This document shows positions 23,820 to 32,638 of a DNA stretch of 64,000 nt, piece after piece. The notes under the pieces were generated by a model, which searched no databases, had not been told where the DNA came from, and saw only the letters and a program-made list of their open reading frames with translations. Source of the stretch: Halorubellus sp034808145 (GTDB taxonomy: Archaea > Halobacteriota > Halobacteria > Halobacteriales > Natrialbaceae); assembly GCF_034808145.1 (NCBI RefSeq), contig NZ_JAXHGM010000001.1:744001-808000 (forward strand). Reading direction: 5' to 3'. How positions within the stretch are numbered: the first letter of the stretch is position 1; every line of letters begins with the position of its first letter. Position numbers and translations under genes: made by a program.

Positions 23820-24308
23820 TCAGTCGTCGTCGGTGAGCGTCGCGAGCAGCGTCTCCATGCTGTAGCTCCCGAGTGCGCGGGCGTCCTCGTGGAGTTCGTC
23901 GATGACGTACGTGGAGTTCGTGCGTTCGACGGCGTCGACGGTCTCGAAGTCGCGGATGAGGCGGCCGACGTCGTCGCCGTCGGCCAGGCGCGCGATGGCG
24001 ACGTAGTCGGTCTCCCCCATCGTCGAGAACAGTTGGGTGACGCCTTCGATGGCTTCCACGTCCTCGGCGACGTCCTCGTGGCTCCCGGAGTAGTCGGTGA
24101 GGACCTCGAGGATGACGGTGACGCCGAGGCCGAGCGCGTCGAGGTCGAGGTCGTAGCAGTCGTTCTCGATGACGCCGGCCTCGCGGAGGTTGTTCAGGCG
24201 GTAGTGGATGGTCGAGACCGGGATGTCGGTCTCCTCGTGGAGGCGTTCGGGGCTGCCGGTGCCGAGTTCGCTGATGGCCTTGAGCAGGCGCACGTCGCGG
24301 TCGTCCAT
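23820..24308 (-). CDS. Lrp/AsnC family transcriptional regulator
   Basis: A 162-residue regulator: N-terminal winged helix (DDRDVRLLKAISELG ... IPVSTIHYRLNNLREAGVI, about 1-55) and C-terminal RAM ligand domain (about 65-145, with GVTVILEVLTDY and DYVAIARLADG). Such proteins sense amino acids or related metabolites as oligomers. It is divergent from an EamA-type exporter (24496) and convergent with the E1-alpha gene, so either may be a target. A TATA-like box near 24370-24378 on the minus strand would give a leader of about 37 nt. An open minus-strand stretch without a start codon runs downstream to 23664. Confidence 0.93.
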   Translation of the reverse strand: MDDRDVRLLKAISELGTGSPERLHEETDIPVSTIHYRLNNLREAGVIENDCYDLDLDALGLGVTVILEVLTDYSGSHEDVAEDVEAIEGVTQLFSTMGETDYVAIARLADGDDVGRLIRDFETVDAVERTNSTYVIDELHEDARALGSYSMETLLATLTDDD

Positions 24309-24418
24309 GTGTCGACGCTCGACCGCGAGCGACTTCAGCCTCCCGACCGTCGTGGACTCGAACTGAATCCATAATAACGGCTGTAGCTGTAGTTTCGTTC
24401 AACTCCTGTGTCGACGCT
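24308..24418. promoter_or_regulatory. 12-bp direct repeats in the lrp/exporter divergent region
   Basis: TGTGTCGACGCT occurs at 24308-24319, over the lrp start, and again at 24407-24418. Two copies 99 bp apart around the lrp promoter could be sites for autoregulation by the Lrp protein. Inference only. Confidence 0.35.
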
Positions 24419-24457
24419 AATTCACAATCCTGGTTCTGGACGTCGAGTTGCAACGAG

Positions 24458-24465
24458 TTTTAATA
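24458..24465 (+). promoter_or_regulatory. TATA box of the EamA-type transporter
   Basis: TTTTAATA lies 31-38 nt upstream of the ATG at 24496, predicting a transcript start near 24488 and a leader of about 8 nt. Confidence 0.6.
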
Positions 24466-24495
24466 CGGGCGTCCGCTGGCGTTGGACAGAAACCG

Positions 24496-25440
24496 ATGAT
24501 ATCGCAGAAGTTCTGGAGAGCACTACCAGACACTAGCCTGTTGTTCGTATCGCTCGCAATCCTCTGGGGGACGTCGTTCGTCGCCATCGAGGTCGGCCTC
24601 CACCACGTCCCCGCGCTCGCGTTCGCCGCGCTTCGCTACGACCTCGCCGGCCTCGTCGTCCTCGCGTACGCCGTCGCCGCGACCGACCGCTGGCGGCCCC
24701 GCACCCGCACCGAGCTCGTCAGCGTCCTCGTCCCCGCCGTCTTCGTCTTCGGCGCGTACCCCGCGCTCCTCTACGTCGGCGAGACGTACGTCTCCGGCGC
24801 CGTCGCCGCGGTCGTCGTCTCGCTCTCCCCGGTCCTCACCGCCGGCGTCGGGAGCGCACTCGACCTCGAGGAACCGCTGACGACGACCGGCCTCGTCGGC
24901 GTCGCACTCGGAATCCTCGGCGTCGGCGTCGTCGTCGACCCCGGCCCGGGCGCGCTCGACGGCAGCATCGTCGGCGTCGCACTCGTGCTCGCCGGCACCG
25001 CGTGCTTCGCGCTCGGGAGCGTCCTCGCGCGGCCGTTCGACGCCGGCCTCCCGAAACCGACGACGCAGGCGTGGGGGATGGTCGGCGGTGCCGTCGGCCT
25101 CCACGTCGCCAGCCTCGCCCGCGGCGAGTCCCTCGCCGCCGCGACGTGGACGACCGAGGCCGTCGTCGCGCTCGGGTTCCTCGCGCTCGCGTCCGGCGCC
25201 GTCGCCTTCCTCGTCTACTTCGAACTCCTGGAACGCATCGGCGCCACCGAACTCACGCTCGTCTCCTACCTCGAACCCGTCGTCGCCGCGCTCGTCGGCT
25301 GGGCCGTCTTCGGGAACGTCGTCGACACCACGACCGCGCTCGGCTTCGTCGTCATCTTCGTCGGCTTCGCGGTGCTCAAACGCCACGCGCTCACCGACGT
25401 CCTCGACACCGTCCGGCACCACGTGCAGGTCCGTACCTGA
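24496..25440 (+). CDS. EamA/DMT family transporter
   Basis: A 314-residue protein with ten predicted transmembrane helices arranged as two EamA repeats (about 13-150 and 165-300). Motifs include LAILWGTSFVAIEVGL in the first repeat and ATELTLVSYLEPVVAALVGW in the second. Members export amino acids, metabolites or drugs across the cytoplasmic membrane. Divergent pairing with an Lrp regulator is a classic arrangement for amino-acid exporters, so an amino acid is a reasonable but unproven substrate. Start MISQKFWRAL was preferred because the earlier in-frame start lies on the TATA box. Confidence 0.92.
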   Translation: MISQKFWRALPDTSLLFVSLAILWGTSFVAIEVGLHHVPALAFAALRYDLAGLVVLAYAVAATDRWRPRTRTELVSVLVPAVFVFGAYPALLYVGETYVSGAVAAVVVSLSPVLTAGVGSALDLEEPLTTTGLVGVALGILGVGVVVDPGPGALDGSIVGVALVLAGTACFALGSVLARPFDAGLPKPTTQAWGMVGGAVGLHVASLARGESLAAATWTTEAVVALGFLALASGAVAFLVYFELLERIGATELTLVSYLEPVVAALVGWAVFGNVVDTTTALGFVVIFVGFAVLKRHALTDVLDTVRHHVQVRT

Positions 25441-25511
25441 CCGCGACCCCACCCGAACCGCGGAGGGGCTGGCGACCCGCGAGTTCCGGCGACGCCATCG
25501 CCGTCCTATCG

Positions 25512-25519
25512 CTTTTTGT
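25512..25519 (+). promoter_or_regulatory. TATA-like box of the M42 peptidase gene
   Basis: CTTTTTGT, 24-31 nt upstream of the ATG at 25543; leaderless spacing. Confidence 0.5.
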
Positions 25520-25542
25520 ACCCGGCCGACCGACGGCGAGGT

Positions 25543-26607
25543 ATGACCGACTTCGACTTCGACGAGTCGCTGCTCGCCGAACTCACCGAAGCACACGGCG
25601 TACCGGGATACGAGGACGCGGTCCGCGACGTCGTCCGCCGCGAGCTGGAGGACGCGAGCGCGGTCGAGGCGGTCCGCTCGGACGCGATGGGGAACCTCGT
25701 CGGCACCATCGAGGGCACCGAGACCCCCGAGTACGAGGTCGTCGTCGCCGCGCACATGGACGAGATCGGGTTCATGGTACGCAACGTCGACGACGAGGGC
25801 TTCCTTCAGGTGGACGCGCTCGGCGGCTGGGACCCCGAGGTGCTGCGCGCGCAGCGCGTCGTCGTCCACACCGACGACGAGGACCTCCTGGGCGTCATCG
25901 GCTCCATCCCGCCCCACTCCGGCGGGAGCGACGACGACGAGGACCGCGGCGTCCACGACGTCGACGTCGACCTCGGCCTCCCCGCCGACGAGGTCCGCGA
26001 GCGCGTCGCCGTCGGCGACCGCGTCTCCACCACGCAGACGACCGAGGTCGTCGGCGACTGCATCAACGGGAAGGCCCTCGACAACCGCGTGAGCGTCTTC
26101 GCGCTCTGCGCGCTCGCCGACCGACTCGAGGACCCGCCGGTGACCGTCCACCTCGCCGCGACCGTCCAGGAGGAGGTCGGGCTCCGCGGCGCCGAAGCCA
26201 TCGGCGTCGACCTCGCGCCCGACCTCGCACTGAACCTCGACACGACCGTCGCGAACGACGTCCCCGAGACCGACGACGACGAGTACGTCACGAAACTCGG
26301 GAACGGCGCCGGCATCAAGTTCAAGGACTCGAGCGTCATCCCGAACCGGAAGGTCGTCGACCGCCTGCGTTCGGTCGCCCGCGAGCGCGACGTCGACGTC
26401 CAGCACGAGGTCCTGCCCGCCGGCGGTACCGACACCGCCGGCTTCCAGCGCTCCTCGGGGCCGACGCCCGTCGGCGCCATCTCGTTCCCGACGCGGTACC
26501 TCCACACGCCCGTCGAGAGCGTGTACGGCGACGACGTCGCCGCCGCCATCGACCTCGCCGACGCGTTCCTCTCGACGGAGACCGGCGACCACGACTACAC
26601 GCTCTAG
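25543..26607 (+). CDS. M42 family aminopeptidase/endoglucanase-like metallopeptidase
   Basis: A 354-residue protein of the M42 (TET-type) family. Metal ligands: H71 in AAHMDEIGFM, bridging D180 in KALDNR, catalytic Glu in QEEVGLRG (E210/E211), D233 in LNLDTT and a C-terminal His in YLHTPVES. TET aminopeptidases assemble as dodecamers that digest short peptides after the proteasome. An acidic insertion (SDDDEDRGVHDVD) lies in the PDZ-like domain region, as common in halophiles. The preceding gene ends about 100 nt upstream. Confidence 0.94.
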   Translation: MTDFDFDESLLAELTEAHGVPGYEDAVRDVVRRELEDASAVEAVRSDAMGNLVGTIEGTETPEYEVVVAAHMDEIGFMVRNVDDEGFLQVDALGGWDPEVLRAQRVVVHTDDEDLLGVIGSIPPHSGGSDDDEDRGVHDVDVDLGLPADEVRERVAVGDRVSTTQTTEVVGDCINGKALDNRVSVFALCALADRLEDPPVTVHLAATVQEEVGLRGAEAIGVDLAPDLALNLDTTVANDVPETDDDEYVTKLGNGAGIKFKDSSVIPNRKVVDRLRSVARERDVDVQHEVLPAGGTDTAGFQRSSGPTPVGAISFPTRYLHTPVESVYGDDVAAAIDLADAFLSTETGDHDYTL

Positions 26608-26679
26608 GGACCGACCGCCTCGCCGACCCGCCGTGTTCGAATCGAAGATTTCAGTACGGGGCTCCCCTAACCACCGGGT

Positions 26680-27249
26680 ATGGACGAAGACGCTACGGAC
26701 ACGCCTGTCTCGCGCCGGCAGTTCATGACGGCCGTCACGGGCGCGGCCGCGACCGGCGCCGCGGGGACCGCCGCCGCTCAGGAAGGCACCGAAGGCGGTG
26801 GTGGCGGTGGCGCGACCGAAGAGGTCGTCGTCGGCCCCGGCGGCTCGCTCGTGTACGAACCCGCCGACCTCGAGATCGCGGTCGGAACGACCGTGAACTT
26901 CGTGTGGGACTCCGACAACCACAACATCGTCGTCGACAGCCAGCCCGAGGGCGCGAACTGGGAGGGCACCGAAGGCCCGGCGTCGAAGACGTACAACTCG
27001 GGTCACGAGTACTCGCACACGTTCGACACGACCGGCGAGTACGACTACTACTGTCAGCCCCACGTCGGCGCCGGCATGGAGGCGAGCATCACGGTCGTCG
27101 AGAGCCTCGACACCGGTGGCCCCACCGGCCCCGTGCTCCCCGGGAGCGCGAAGACCCTCGCCGTCGCCGGCACCGCCGCGATGCTGTCCGTGCTCTCGAT
27201 GGCGTACTTCTTCATGCGGTACGGCGGCGACTTCGAGACCCCCGAGTAA
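26680..27249 (+). CDS. Halocyanin-like blue copper protein (second paralogue)
   Basis: A 189-residue protein, closely related to the halocyanin at 15044 across the copper domain. Tat motif SRRQFMTAVTG, Gly-rich linker, then the copper fold with ligands H81 (DNHNIV), C125, H128 and M133 (YCQPHVGAGM), and a C-terminal transmembrane helix at about 157-178. It should be anchored to the membrane with the copper site outside. It stands alone between a peptidase and trkH, so it may serve another oxidase or reductase, or be expressed under other conditions. Confidence 0.92.
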   Translation: MDEDATDTPVSRRQFMTAVTGAAATGAAGTAAAQEGTEGGGGGGATEEVVVGPGGSLVYEPADLEIAVGTTVNFVWDSDNHNIVVDSQPEGANWEGTEGPASKTYNSGHEYSHTFDTTGEYDYYCQPHVGAGMEASITVVESLDTGGPTGPVLPGSAKTLAVAGTAAMLSVLSMAYFFMRYGGDFETPE

Positions 27250-27327
27250 TCCAGTCGCGGTCCCGCGGTCTCGCGACCGGTACCGTTCACCGACTGCTCT
27301 CGTTCCTCGCGCGCCACGACATCGCCG

Positions 27328-27411
27328 CGACAGCGACCAGCTCATCGATCCAACGACCAACTCGTTGAGTCGACGACCAACTCGTCCCGACAGCAATCAA
27401 CTCGTCGACCG
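27328..27411. repeat. Imperfect intergenic repeats of about 20 bp
   Basis: Four related units follow one another: CGACAGCGACCAGCTCATCG, CAACGACCAACTCGTTGAGT, CGACGACCAACTCGTC and CGACAGCAATCAACTCGTCG. They share (A/G)CCAACTCGT-like cores. They fill the spacer between the second halocyanin gene and the trkH stop; no gene is called there. Confidence 0.55.
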
Positions 27412-27435
27412 ATTCGTGGCAGAAACTCCCCGTGC

Positions 27436-29061
27436 TCAGGACGACCAGTACCCGCGCGTCAGGAGCACGAGCACCGGGAAAATCTCGAGGCGCCCGATCC
27501 ACATCAGGACGACCATGAACACCTTCGCCTCGATGGTGAAGTCGATGTAGCTCCCCATCGGTCCGATGAGCTCCAGGCCCGGCCCGATGTTCCCGAGTGT
27601 CGCCGCCACAGCGGTCATCGCCTCGATGACCGACAGCGGCGCGGGCTGGGCCATCACCGCCGCGTCCGCGACCAGCACCCCCACCGACACGAAGAAGATA
27701 GCGAAGTACAGGAGCGTGAACGCGTAGATGCCGCGTATCGCGCGCTCGTCGAGCGCCTTCCCCGCGAGCCGGACCGGTCGGACCGCGTCCGGATGGACGG
27801 TCGTGAACAGCTCCCGACGCAGGGACTTCAGGATGACGAGCCACCGCACGATTTTGATACCACCACCCGTCGATCCCGCGGACCCGCCGACGAACATCGC
27901 GAACACGAGCAGGTACTTCGCGGGCCCGCTCCACGCGTTGAAGTCCATCGTCGCGTACCCCGTCGTCGTCACGAACGACACCACCTGGAACGTCGCCTGG
28001 CGGAGCGCGCCCTCCACGTCCTCGAAGATCGGGAACGTGTGCGCGATGGGTTCCGCGGCGACGCCCGTGTCGGCGTAGTGTGGTGCGGTCGCGTCGGTCG
28101 CCGGCCCCGCGAGCCCCGGGTCGAGGTAGACGAACGCCGCGGCGGCCGCTGCCAGAATGCCGATGACGCCGGCGTACGCGCGGAACTCGGTGTCCTGCAG
28201 GAGCTTGTCGAAGTTCCCTTTCGTCGCGTGCCAGAACAGCGCGAAGTTCGTCCCCGCCGCGATCATGAACGGGATGATGAGCCACTGCACCGCCGCCGAG
28301 AACGCCTCGATGGACCGGGCTTCTGGCGAGAATCCGCCCGTGGACATCGTCGTGAACCCGTGCGCGATCGCGTTGTACGCCGTCATCCCCGGCGCCATCC
28401 CGGCGACGTGCAGGCCGTAGAGGAGGGTCATCTCGAGGACGGTGATGCCGGCGTACGCCACCCAGAGGGCACGCGCGGTCTCCGCGATACGCGGCGTGAG
28501 CTTCTCGATGCCCGGCCCGGGCGCCTCCGCGTCCATCAACTGGGCGCCCCCGACCGAGAGCTCGGGGAGGATGGCGACCGCGAGCACGACGATACCCATC
28601 CCGCCGAGCCACTGCGTCAACTGCCGCCACATCATGAGCGCTCGCGTGTGGCTCTCGAACGAGATGTCGCCCATCACGGTCGCGCCAGTCGTCGTGAACC
28701 CACTCATCGTCTCGAACAGCGCGTTCTCCGGGTGCTGGAGCGTCGTCTCCGTCGCGTACGCGAGCGACCCGCCCTGGACGGTGAGGTGCTCCAGGAGGTA
28801 CGGGATCGCGCCGACGAGCGACACCGCGAACCACGTCGCCGCGACCATCAGGAACCCCTCGCGCGCCCCGATGTCCGGGTCGTCGTCCAGCCGCTCCAGC
28901 ACCGTGCCGACGCCGACCGCGACGACAGCAGTCACGAGGAACGGAACGACACTGCGCGGGTCGTAGATCAATCCGGTGACGATGGGGACCAAGAGCGCGA
29001 CCGCGAGGTACTTCGTCACCCGTCCGACGAGCGAGACGCTCGCGCGCCAGTCCACCTTCAT
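27436..29061 (-). CDS. trkH: Trk potassium transporter, membrane subunit TrkH
   Basis: A 541-residue polytopic protein with the four-fold M1-P-M2 pore architecture of TrkH/KtrB. Selectivity-filter-like loops are visible (ETMSGFTTTGATVM, GFTTMSTGGFS, TTTGYATMDF and TLGNIGPGLELIGP). It moves K+ into the cell, which is central to the salt-in strategy of haloarchaea. It overlaps trkA by 4 nt (ATGA), so TrkA and TrkH are translationally coupled. The repeat-bearing spacer lies downstream. Confidence 0.96.
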   Translation of the reverse strand: MKVDWRASVSLVGRVTKYLAVALLVPIVTGLIYDPRSVVPFLVTAVVAVGVGTVLERLDDDPDIGAREGFLMVAATWFAVSLVGAIPYLLEHLTVQGGSLAYATETTLQHPENALFETMSGFTTTGATVMGDISFESHTRALMMWRQLTQWLGGMGIVVLAVAILPELSVGGAQLMDAEAPGPGIEKLTPRIAETARALWVAYAGITVLEMTLLYGLHVAGMAPGMTAYNAIAHGFTTMSTGGFSPEARSIEAFSAAVQWLIIPFMIAAGTNFALFWHATKGNFDKLLQDTEFRAYAGVIGILAAAAAAFVYLDPGLAGPATDATAPHYADTGVAAEPIAHTFPIFEDVEGALRQATFQVVSFVTTTGYATMDFNAWSGPAKYLLVFAMFVGGSAGSTGGGIKIVRWLVILKSLRRELFTTVHPDAVRPVRLAGKALDERAIRGIYAFTLLYFAIFFVSVGVLVADAAVMAQPAPLSVIEAMTAVAATLGNIGPGLELIGPMGSYIDFTIEAKVFMVVLMWIGRLEIFPVLVLLTRGYWSS

Positions 29062-30395
29062 AACCGCGGCGTGACCTCCTCGATTATCGACGTCTCCGCG
29101 AACACGACGACGTGATCGCCCGGCCTGACGACCGTGTCCCCGCGGGGCGTGATGAGGTCGTCGTCGCGCGTGATGGCGCCGACGACCACGCCCTGGGGCA
29201 ACTCCGCGGTCGCGTCCGCGATGGTGCGATCCGCGAGCAGGCTCTCGTCGTCCACCTCGATCTCGAGGACCTCGGCGCGGTCGCTCTCGATGATGGCGAC
29301 GTTCTGCGTGTGCTCCTCGCGCGTGAACCGCGTTATCTCCTCGGCGGTCACCTCCCGCGGGTTCACCGCCACGTCGACGCCGACGGTCTCGAAGACGTCG
29401 ACGAACGACCCGTCCTCGACGACCGCGACCGTCCGCTTCGCGCCCAGGCGCTTCGCGAGCAAGCTCACGAGGAGGTTCTTCTCGTCCGACGACAACGCCG
29501 CGACGACGAGGTCCGCGTCCGCGACGTGCTCGCGCTCCAGGAAGTCGATGTCCGTCCCGTCGTTCTCCAGAACGACGCTCCCGACGAGCTCCTCCGCGAG
29601 CTCGCGAGCGCGCTCCGGGTCGCGCTCGATGACTCGCGGCGTCACGCCCTGCGCCTCCAGCAACCGCGCCGTCTGATACCCGATCTCGCTCCCGCCGACC
29701 ACGTACACGTCGTCGGAGCTCTCGAGCCCGTCCGACGGCGTCAGCTCGGTGGCGAGCAACCGACAGCTCTCCGGACTCCCGATGACGACGACCTTGTCAC
29801 CGGGCTCGATGCGCGTGTCCCCGCGCGGGATCTTCACGTCGCCGTTCCGGAGGATGGCGGCGAACGTCAGCGACTCGAAGCGGTCCGCGGACTCGACGGT
29901 CTCGTTCGCGAGCGTGCTCGCCTCCGTCACCTCGAACTCCGCCATGCGGACGCGACCGCCCGCGAACGAATCGACGTCCTGCGCGCCCGGCAACCCGGCG
30001 ATCCGGACGATGGTCTCCGCGGCGAGCAGGTCCGTGCACACCATGAAGTCGACGCTGAACGCGCCCTCGGCGCCCCGCCACGTCGTCAAGTAATCCGTCT
30101 TCCGGACGCGAGCGACCGTGAACACGTCCGAGACGGTCTTCGCGGTCGCGCACGCCACGATGTTCGCCTCGTCGCTGTCCGTGCTCGCGATGAGCATGTC
30201 CGCGTCCTCCACGCCCGCTTCCTTGAGCGTGCTCAGGGACGTCCCGTCGCCTTCGATGGCGAGGACGTCCAACTGGTACGTGATTGCTTCGACGCGGTCC
30301 GCGTCGGTGTCGACGACCACCACGTCGTGCGCGTCAGCGAGCCCACTGGCGATGTTCATCCCGACCTCGCCAGCACCGACGACCAGCACTCGCAT
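29058..30395 (-). CDS. trkA: Trk potassium uptake regulatory subunit TrkA
   Basis: A 445-residue protein with two RCK units: N-terminal Rossmann motif MRVLVVGAGEVGMNIASGL and a second one, VYVVGGSEIGYQTARLL, each followed by an RCK-C domain (ending with ETSIIEEVTP). It binds NAD(H)/ATP and gates TrkH on the cytoplasmic side. The start MRVLVVGAG was chosen because a good ribosome site (GAGGTGA, minus strand 30403-30409) lies 7 nt upstream; an earlier in-frame start adds 20 unrelated residues. First gene of the trkA-trkH unit. Confidence 0.96.
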   Translation of the reverse strand: MRVLVVGAGEVGMNIASGLADAHDVVVVDTDADRVEAITYQLDVLAIEGDGTSLSTLKEAGVEDADMLIASTDSDEANIVACATAKTVSDVFTVARVRKTDYLTTWRGAEGAFSVDFMVCTDLLAAETIVRIAGLPGAQDVDSFAGGRVRMAEFEVTEASTLANETVESADRFESLTFAAILRNGDVKIPRGDTRIEPGDKVVVIGSPESCRLLATELTPSDGLESSDDVYVVGGSEIGYQTARLLEAQGVTPRVIERDPERARELAEELVGSVVLENDGTDIDFLEREHVADADLVVAALSSDEKNLLVSLLAKRLGAKRTVAVVEDGSFVDVFETVGVDVAVNPREVTAEEITRFTREEHTQNVAIIESDRAEVLEIEVDDESLLADRTIADATAELPQGVVVGAITRDDDLITPRGDTVVRPGDHVVVFAETSIIEEVTPRL

Positions 30396-30500
30396 CACGC
30401 GCTCACCTCGTGCATAGTCGGGCCGGACGGACGGCCCGAACAAGAGGGTTGTCATGCGCGACGCGGCCGCTGCCGGGTGCCGTGGTCGGCCGCGGCGCGG

Positions 30501-31025
30501 TCAGGGGTCGCGCGGGCTGGTGTCGACGTCCAGGTCGACGCGCCGTCGCTGCCCTTCGAGGTCGACGACCACCCGCTCGACGATACGGGTCGCCTCGCTC
30601 CGTATCTTCGGCTTGACCTTCTCGACGACCCAGGACAGCGAGACGAACCGCGGCAGGTCGATGCTCCCGACCGTCGCGGAGTCGGCGTCGTACTCGACGA
30701 GGAACCGGACTTGCGTCGCGACGTCCTCGCCCTCGGGCGGGTCGACGGAGTCGACGAACCAGTAGCCGGTCGCGTCGATGTCCTTCGTGATACGCCAGTC
30801 GATGCGCTCGGGCGGGTGCGTGTCGGTGACCTTCGAGTGCGCGGTGTAGGTGAGCTTCCACCACGCGAACTGGAGGTCGTATCGCGTGCCGGGTCCGCCG
30901 TCGCCGCGCTGGTCGACGTCCGTCAGATGCTCGGAGTACGCTGCGTACCCGGGGAAGTCGAGCAGGAACTCGTACACTCGCTGCCTGTCTGCGTACACGA
31001 CGGTCGTGACCTCGACTCGCTCCAC
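30501..31025 (-). CDS. SRPBCC (START/polyketide cyclase-like) superfamily protein
   Basis: A 174-residue protein with the helix-grip pattern: an N-terminal strand (VEVTTVVYA), the DRQRVYEFLLDFPGYAAYSEHL element and a long C-terminal helix (SLSWVVEKVKPKIRSEATRIVERVV). These domains bind hydrophobic ligands in a deep cavity; the ligand here is unknown. No ATG fits: a GTG at 31025 gives a normal N-terminus, whereas the next upstream ATG would add 34 Arg-rich residues and run into the promoter of the divergent gene. Confidence 0.82.
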   Translation of the reverse strand: MERVEVTTVVYADRQRVYEFLLDFPGYAAYSEHLTDVDQRGDGGPGTRYDLQFAWWKLTYTAHSKVTDTHPPERIDWRITKDIDATGYWFVDSVDPPEGEDVATQVRFLVEYDADSATVGSIDLPRFVSLSWVVEKVKPKIRSEATRIVERVVVDLEGQRRRVDLDVDTSPRDP

Positions 31026-31132
31026 GACCGTACTGACGGCGGTTCGGAGGTAAACGTTTCGTCGTCGTCGCTCGCCCGCTCGAACTCGGTTCCCGCGCTC
31101 CACAGACCGATATAGCATCACACGCACGGAAA

Positions 31133-31140
31133 GATATATT
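31133..31140 (+). promoter_or_regulatory. TATA box of the repeat-protein gene
   Basis: GATATATT lies 28-35 nt upstream of GTG 31168 and 34-41 nt upstream of ATG 31174. It is a strong AT-rich box in this G+C-rich genome. Confidence 0.6.
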
Positions 31141-31173
31141 TGCTGCGGTGAAGACTAATTGGAGTAAGTGGCT

Positions 31174-32638
31174 ATGAGAAACAAACGTGGCGTTCGCGTG
31201 CTCGTGGTGCTCGTCGCCGCCCTCGCGGTGACCGGCCCGGTCGCCGGTGCGGTCGCCGGGACCGGCGGGACGGGTGACGTGAACGAGCCGACGGACGCGT
31301 CCGGCGTCGACCTGGGGCTGTCGGTCTCGGCGGGGTCGACGGACCCGGGCGGGACGGTGACCGTGACGTTCGTCGTGGAGAATACCGGTTCGACCGCGGC
31401 GTCGTCCGCGTCCCTCCAGGCGCGGTTCCCGCCGGCGTGGTCCGCGACGAGTCACTCGGACGACGGCGCGCAGTTCGCGAAACGCGGCGTCGGCTGGCTG
31501 TTCGAGACGCTCGAACCGGGCGAGAAACGCACGGTCTCCGTCACGATGCAGGTCCCCGAGGACCACGACGGAACCGACCTGACGCTACGCGCACAGGTCG
31601 GGGACCGTGACCGGAACACCGCCAGCGCCAACACCACGATCGTCGTCGGCGAGACGGACGGCGACGACGGGTCTGGCGGTGACGATGGTGGTGACGGCGA
31701 CGACGGGTCTGGTGGTGACGATGGTAGTGACGGCGATGATGGTTCTGGCGGCGACGATGGGTCTGGCGGTGACGACGGGTCTGGCGGTGGACTGGACGGT
31801 GGCAGCGACGATGACGGGAGCTCCGGCGACGACGGGTCCGATGACGGCGGAACCGGTGGTGGTGACGACGGGGAATCCAGCGATGACGACAGTTCCGGCG
31901 ACGACGAGGATTCCGACGACGGTGGGCTAAGCGGCGGTGACGACGGGAGCTCGGACGATGACGGCTCGAAGTCCGGTGATGACCCGAAGTCCGGTGATGA
32001 CTCGAAGTCTGGTGATGACTCGAAGTNNNNNNNNNNNNNNNNNNNNNNNNNNNNNNNNNNNNNNNNNNNNNNNNNNNNNNNNNNNNNNNNNNNNNNNNNN
32101 NNNNNNNNNNNNNNNNNNNNNNNNGTCCGGCGATGACTCGAAGTCCGGCGATGACTCGAAGTCCGGCGATGACTCGAAGTCCGGCGATGACTCGAAGTCC
32201 GGCGATGACTCGAAGTCCGGAGACGAGTCGGGGTCGGACGGGGCGTCCGGGAGCGAGGGTGACGACGACGACGGTCTGTCCGGCGGCGATGACGGTGATG
32301 CCGACTCTGGCGGTGACTCGGCGTCAGTGGACGACGGTTCGTCGAGTGACTCGGCCACGAACGACGAAGCCGACGAGGAGCGTCCGAACGAGGCGGGCGA
32401 CGACCGTGGTGCTTCGAGCGAGACATCCCCGGACGAAGGGTCCGGCGGTGAGTCGACGGGGCAGAGCGTGAACCAGGCGCTCGGCGTCGGTGGCAGTGAC
32501 GGCGGCTTCGACCCGCTCTCGGTGCTCGACCCCATCTCGAAGCCCATCGAGGACCCGAGACGGCAGCACTTCGACGGCGTGTTCTCGCTGTTGTCGGTCG
32601 GCTCCATCGGCGTCCTCATCTCGCGTCGATTCCGCTGA
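31174..32638 (+). CDS. Secreted Asp/Ser-rich repeat protein (interrupted by an assembly gap)
   Basis: The protein starts with a Sec-type signal (MRNKRGVRVLVVLVAALAV), then a beta-rich domain of about 110 residues resembling CARDB/DUF11-type extracellular domains (VTVTFVVENTGSTAASSASL). A long Gly/Asp/Ser region (GDDGSGGDDG and later SGDDSK hexapeptides) follows, and the end has a short hydrophobic helix followed by RRFR. The part before the gap reads in frame 1 of the window and the part after it in frame 2, so the 98-N gap has the wrong length; I treat both halves as one gene. Likely a cell-surface or exported polyanionic protein. Start could also be the GTG two codons earlier. Confidence 0.72.
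31990..32215. repeat. 18-bp tandem repeats encoding SGDDSK, with gap inside
   Basis: Units of TCCGG(T/C)GATGACTCGAAG start at 31990 and 32008, with one cut by the gap at 32026, and again at 32126, 32144, 32162, 32180 and 32198. Copies before the gap use GGT and those after use GGC. Distance across the gap (32026 to 32126, 100 nt) is not a multiple of 18, so the copy number is unknown. Confidence 0.9.
32027..32124. other. Assembly gap, 98 N
   Basis: A run of 98 N inside the tandem repeat, which most likely could not be assembled through. Neither the repeat phase nor the reading frame is kept across it. Confidence 0.95.

Noticed and set aside
24523..27396. Very long minus-strand open frame (about 957 codons) across the EamA, M42 and halocyanin genes
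   Set aside because: It spans three well-supported plus-strand genes and has no recognisable domain; an antisense shadow.
31990..32215. Could the 18-bp repeats be a CRISPR array?
   Set aside because: The repeats are contiguous without spacers and are translated as SGDDSK; they belong to a coding region.
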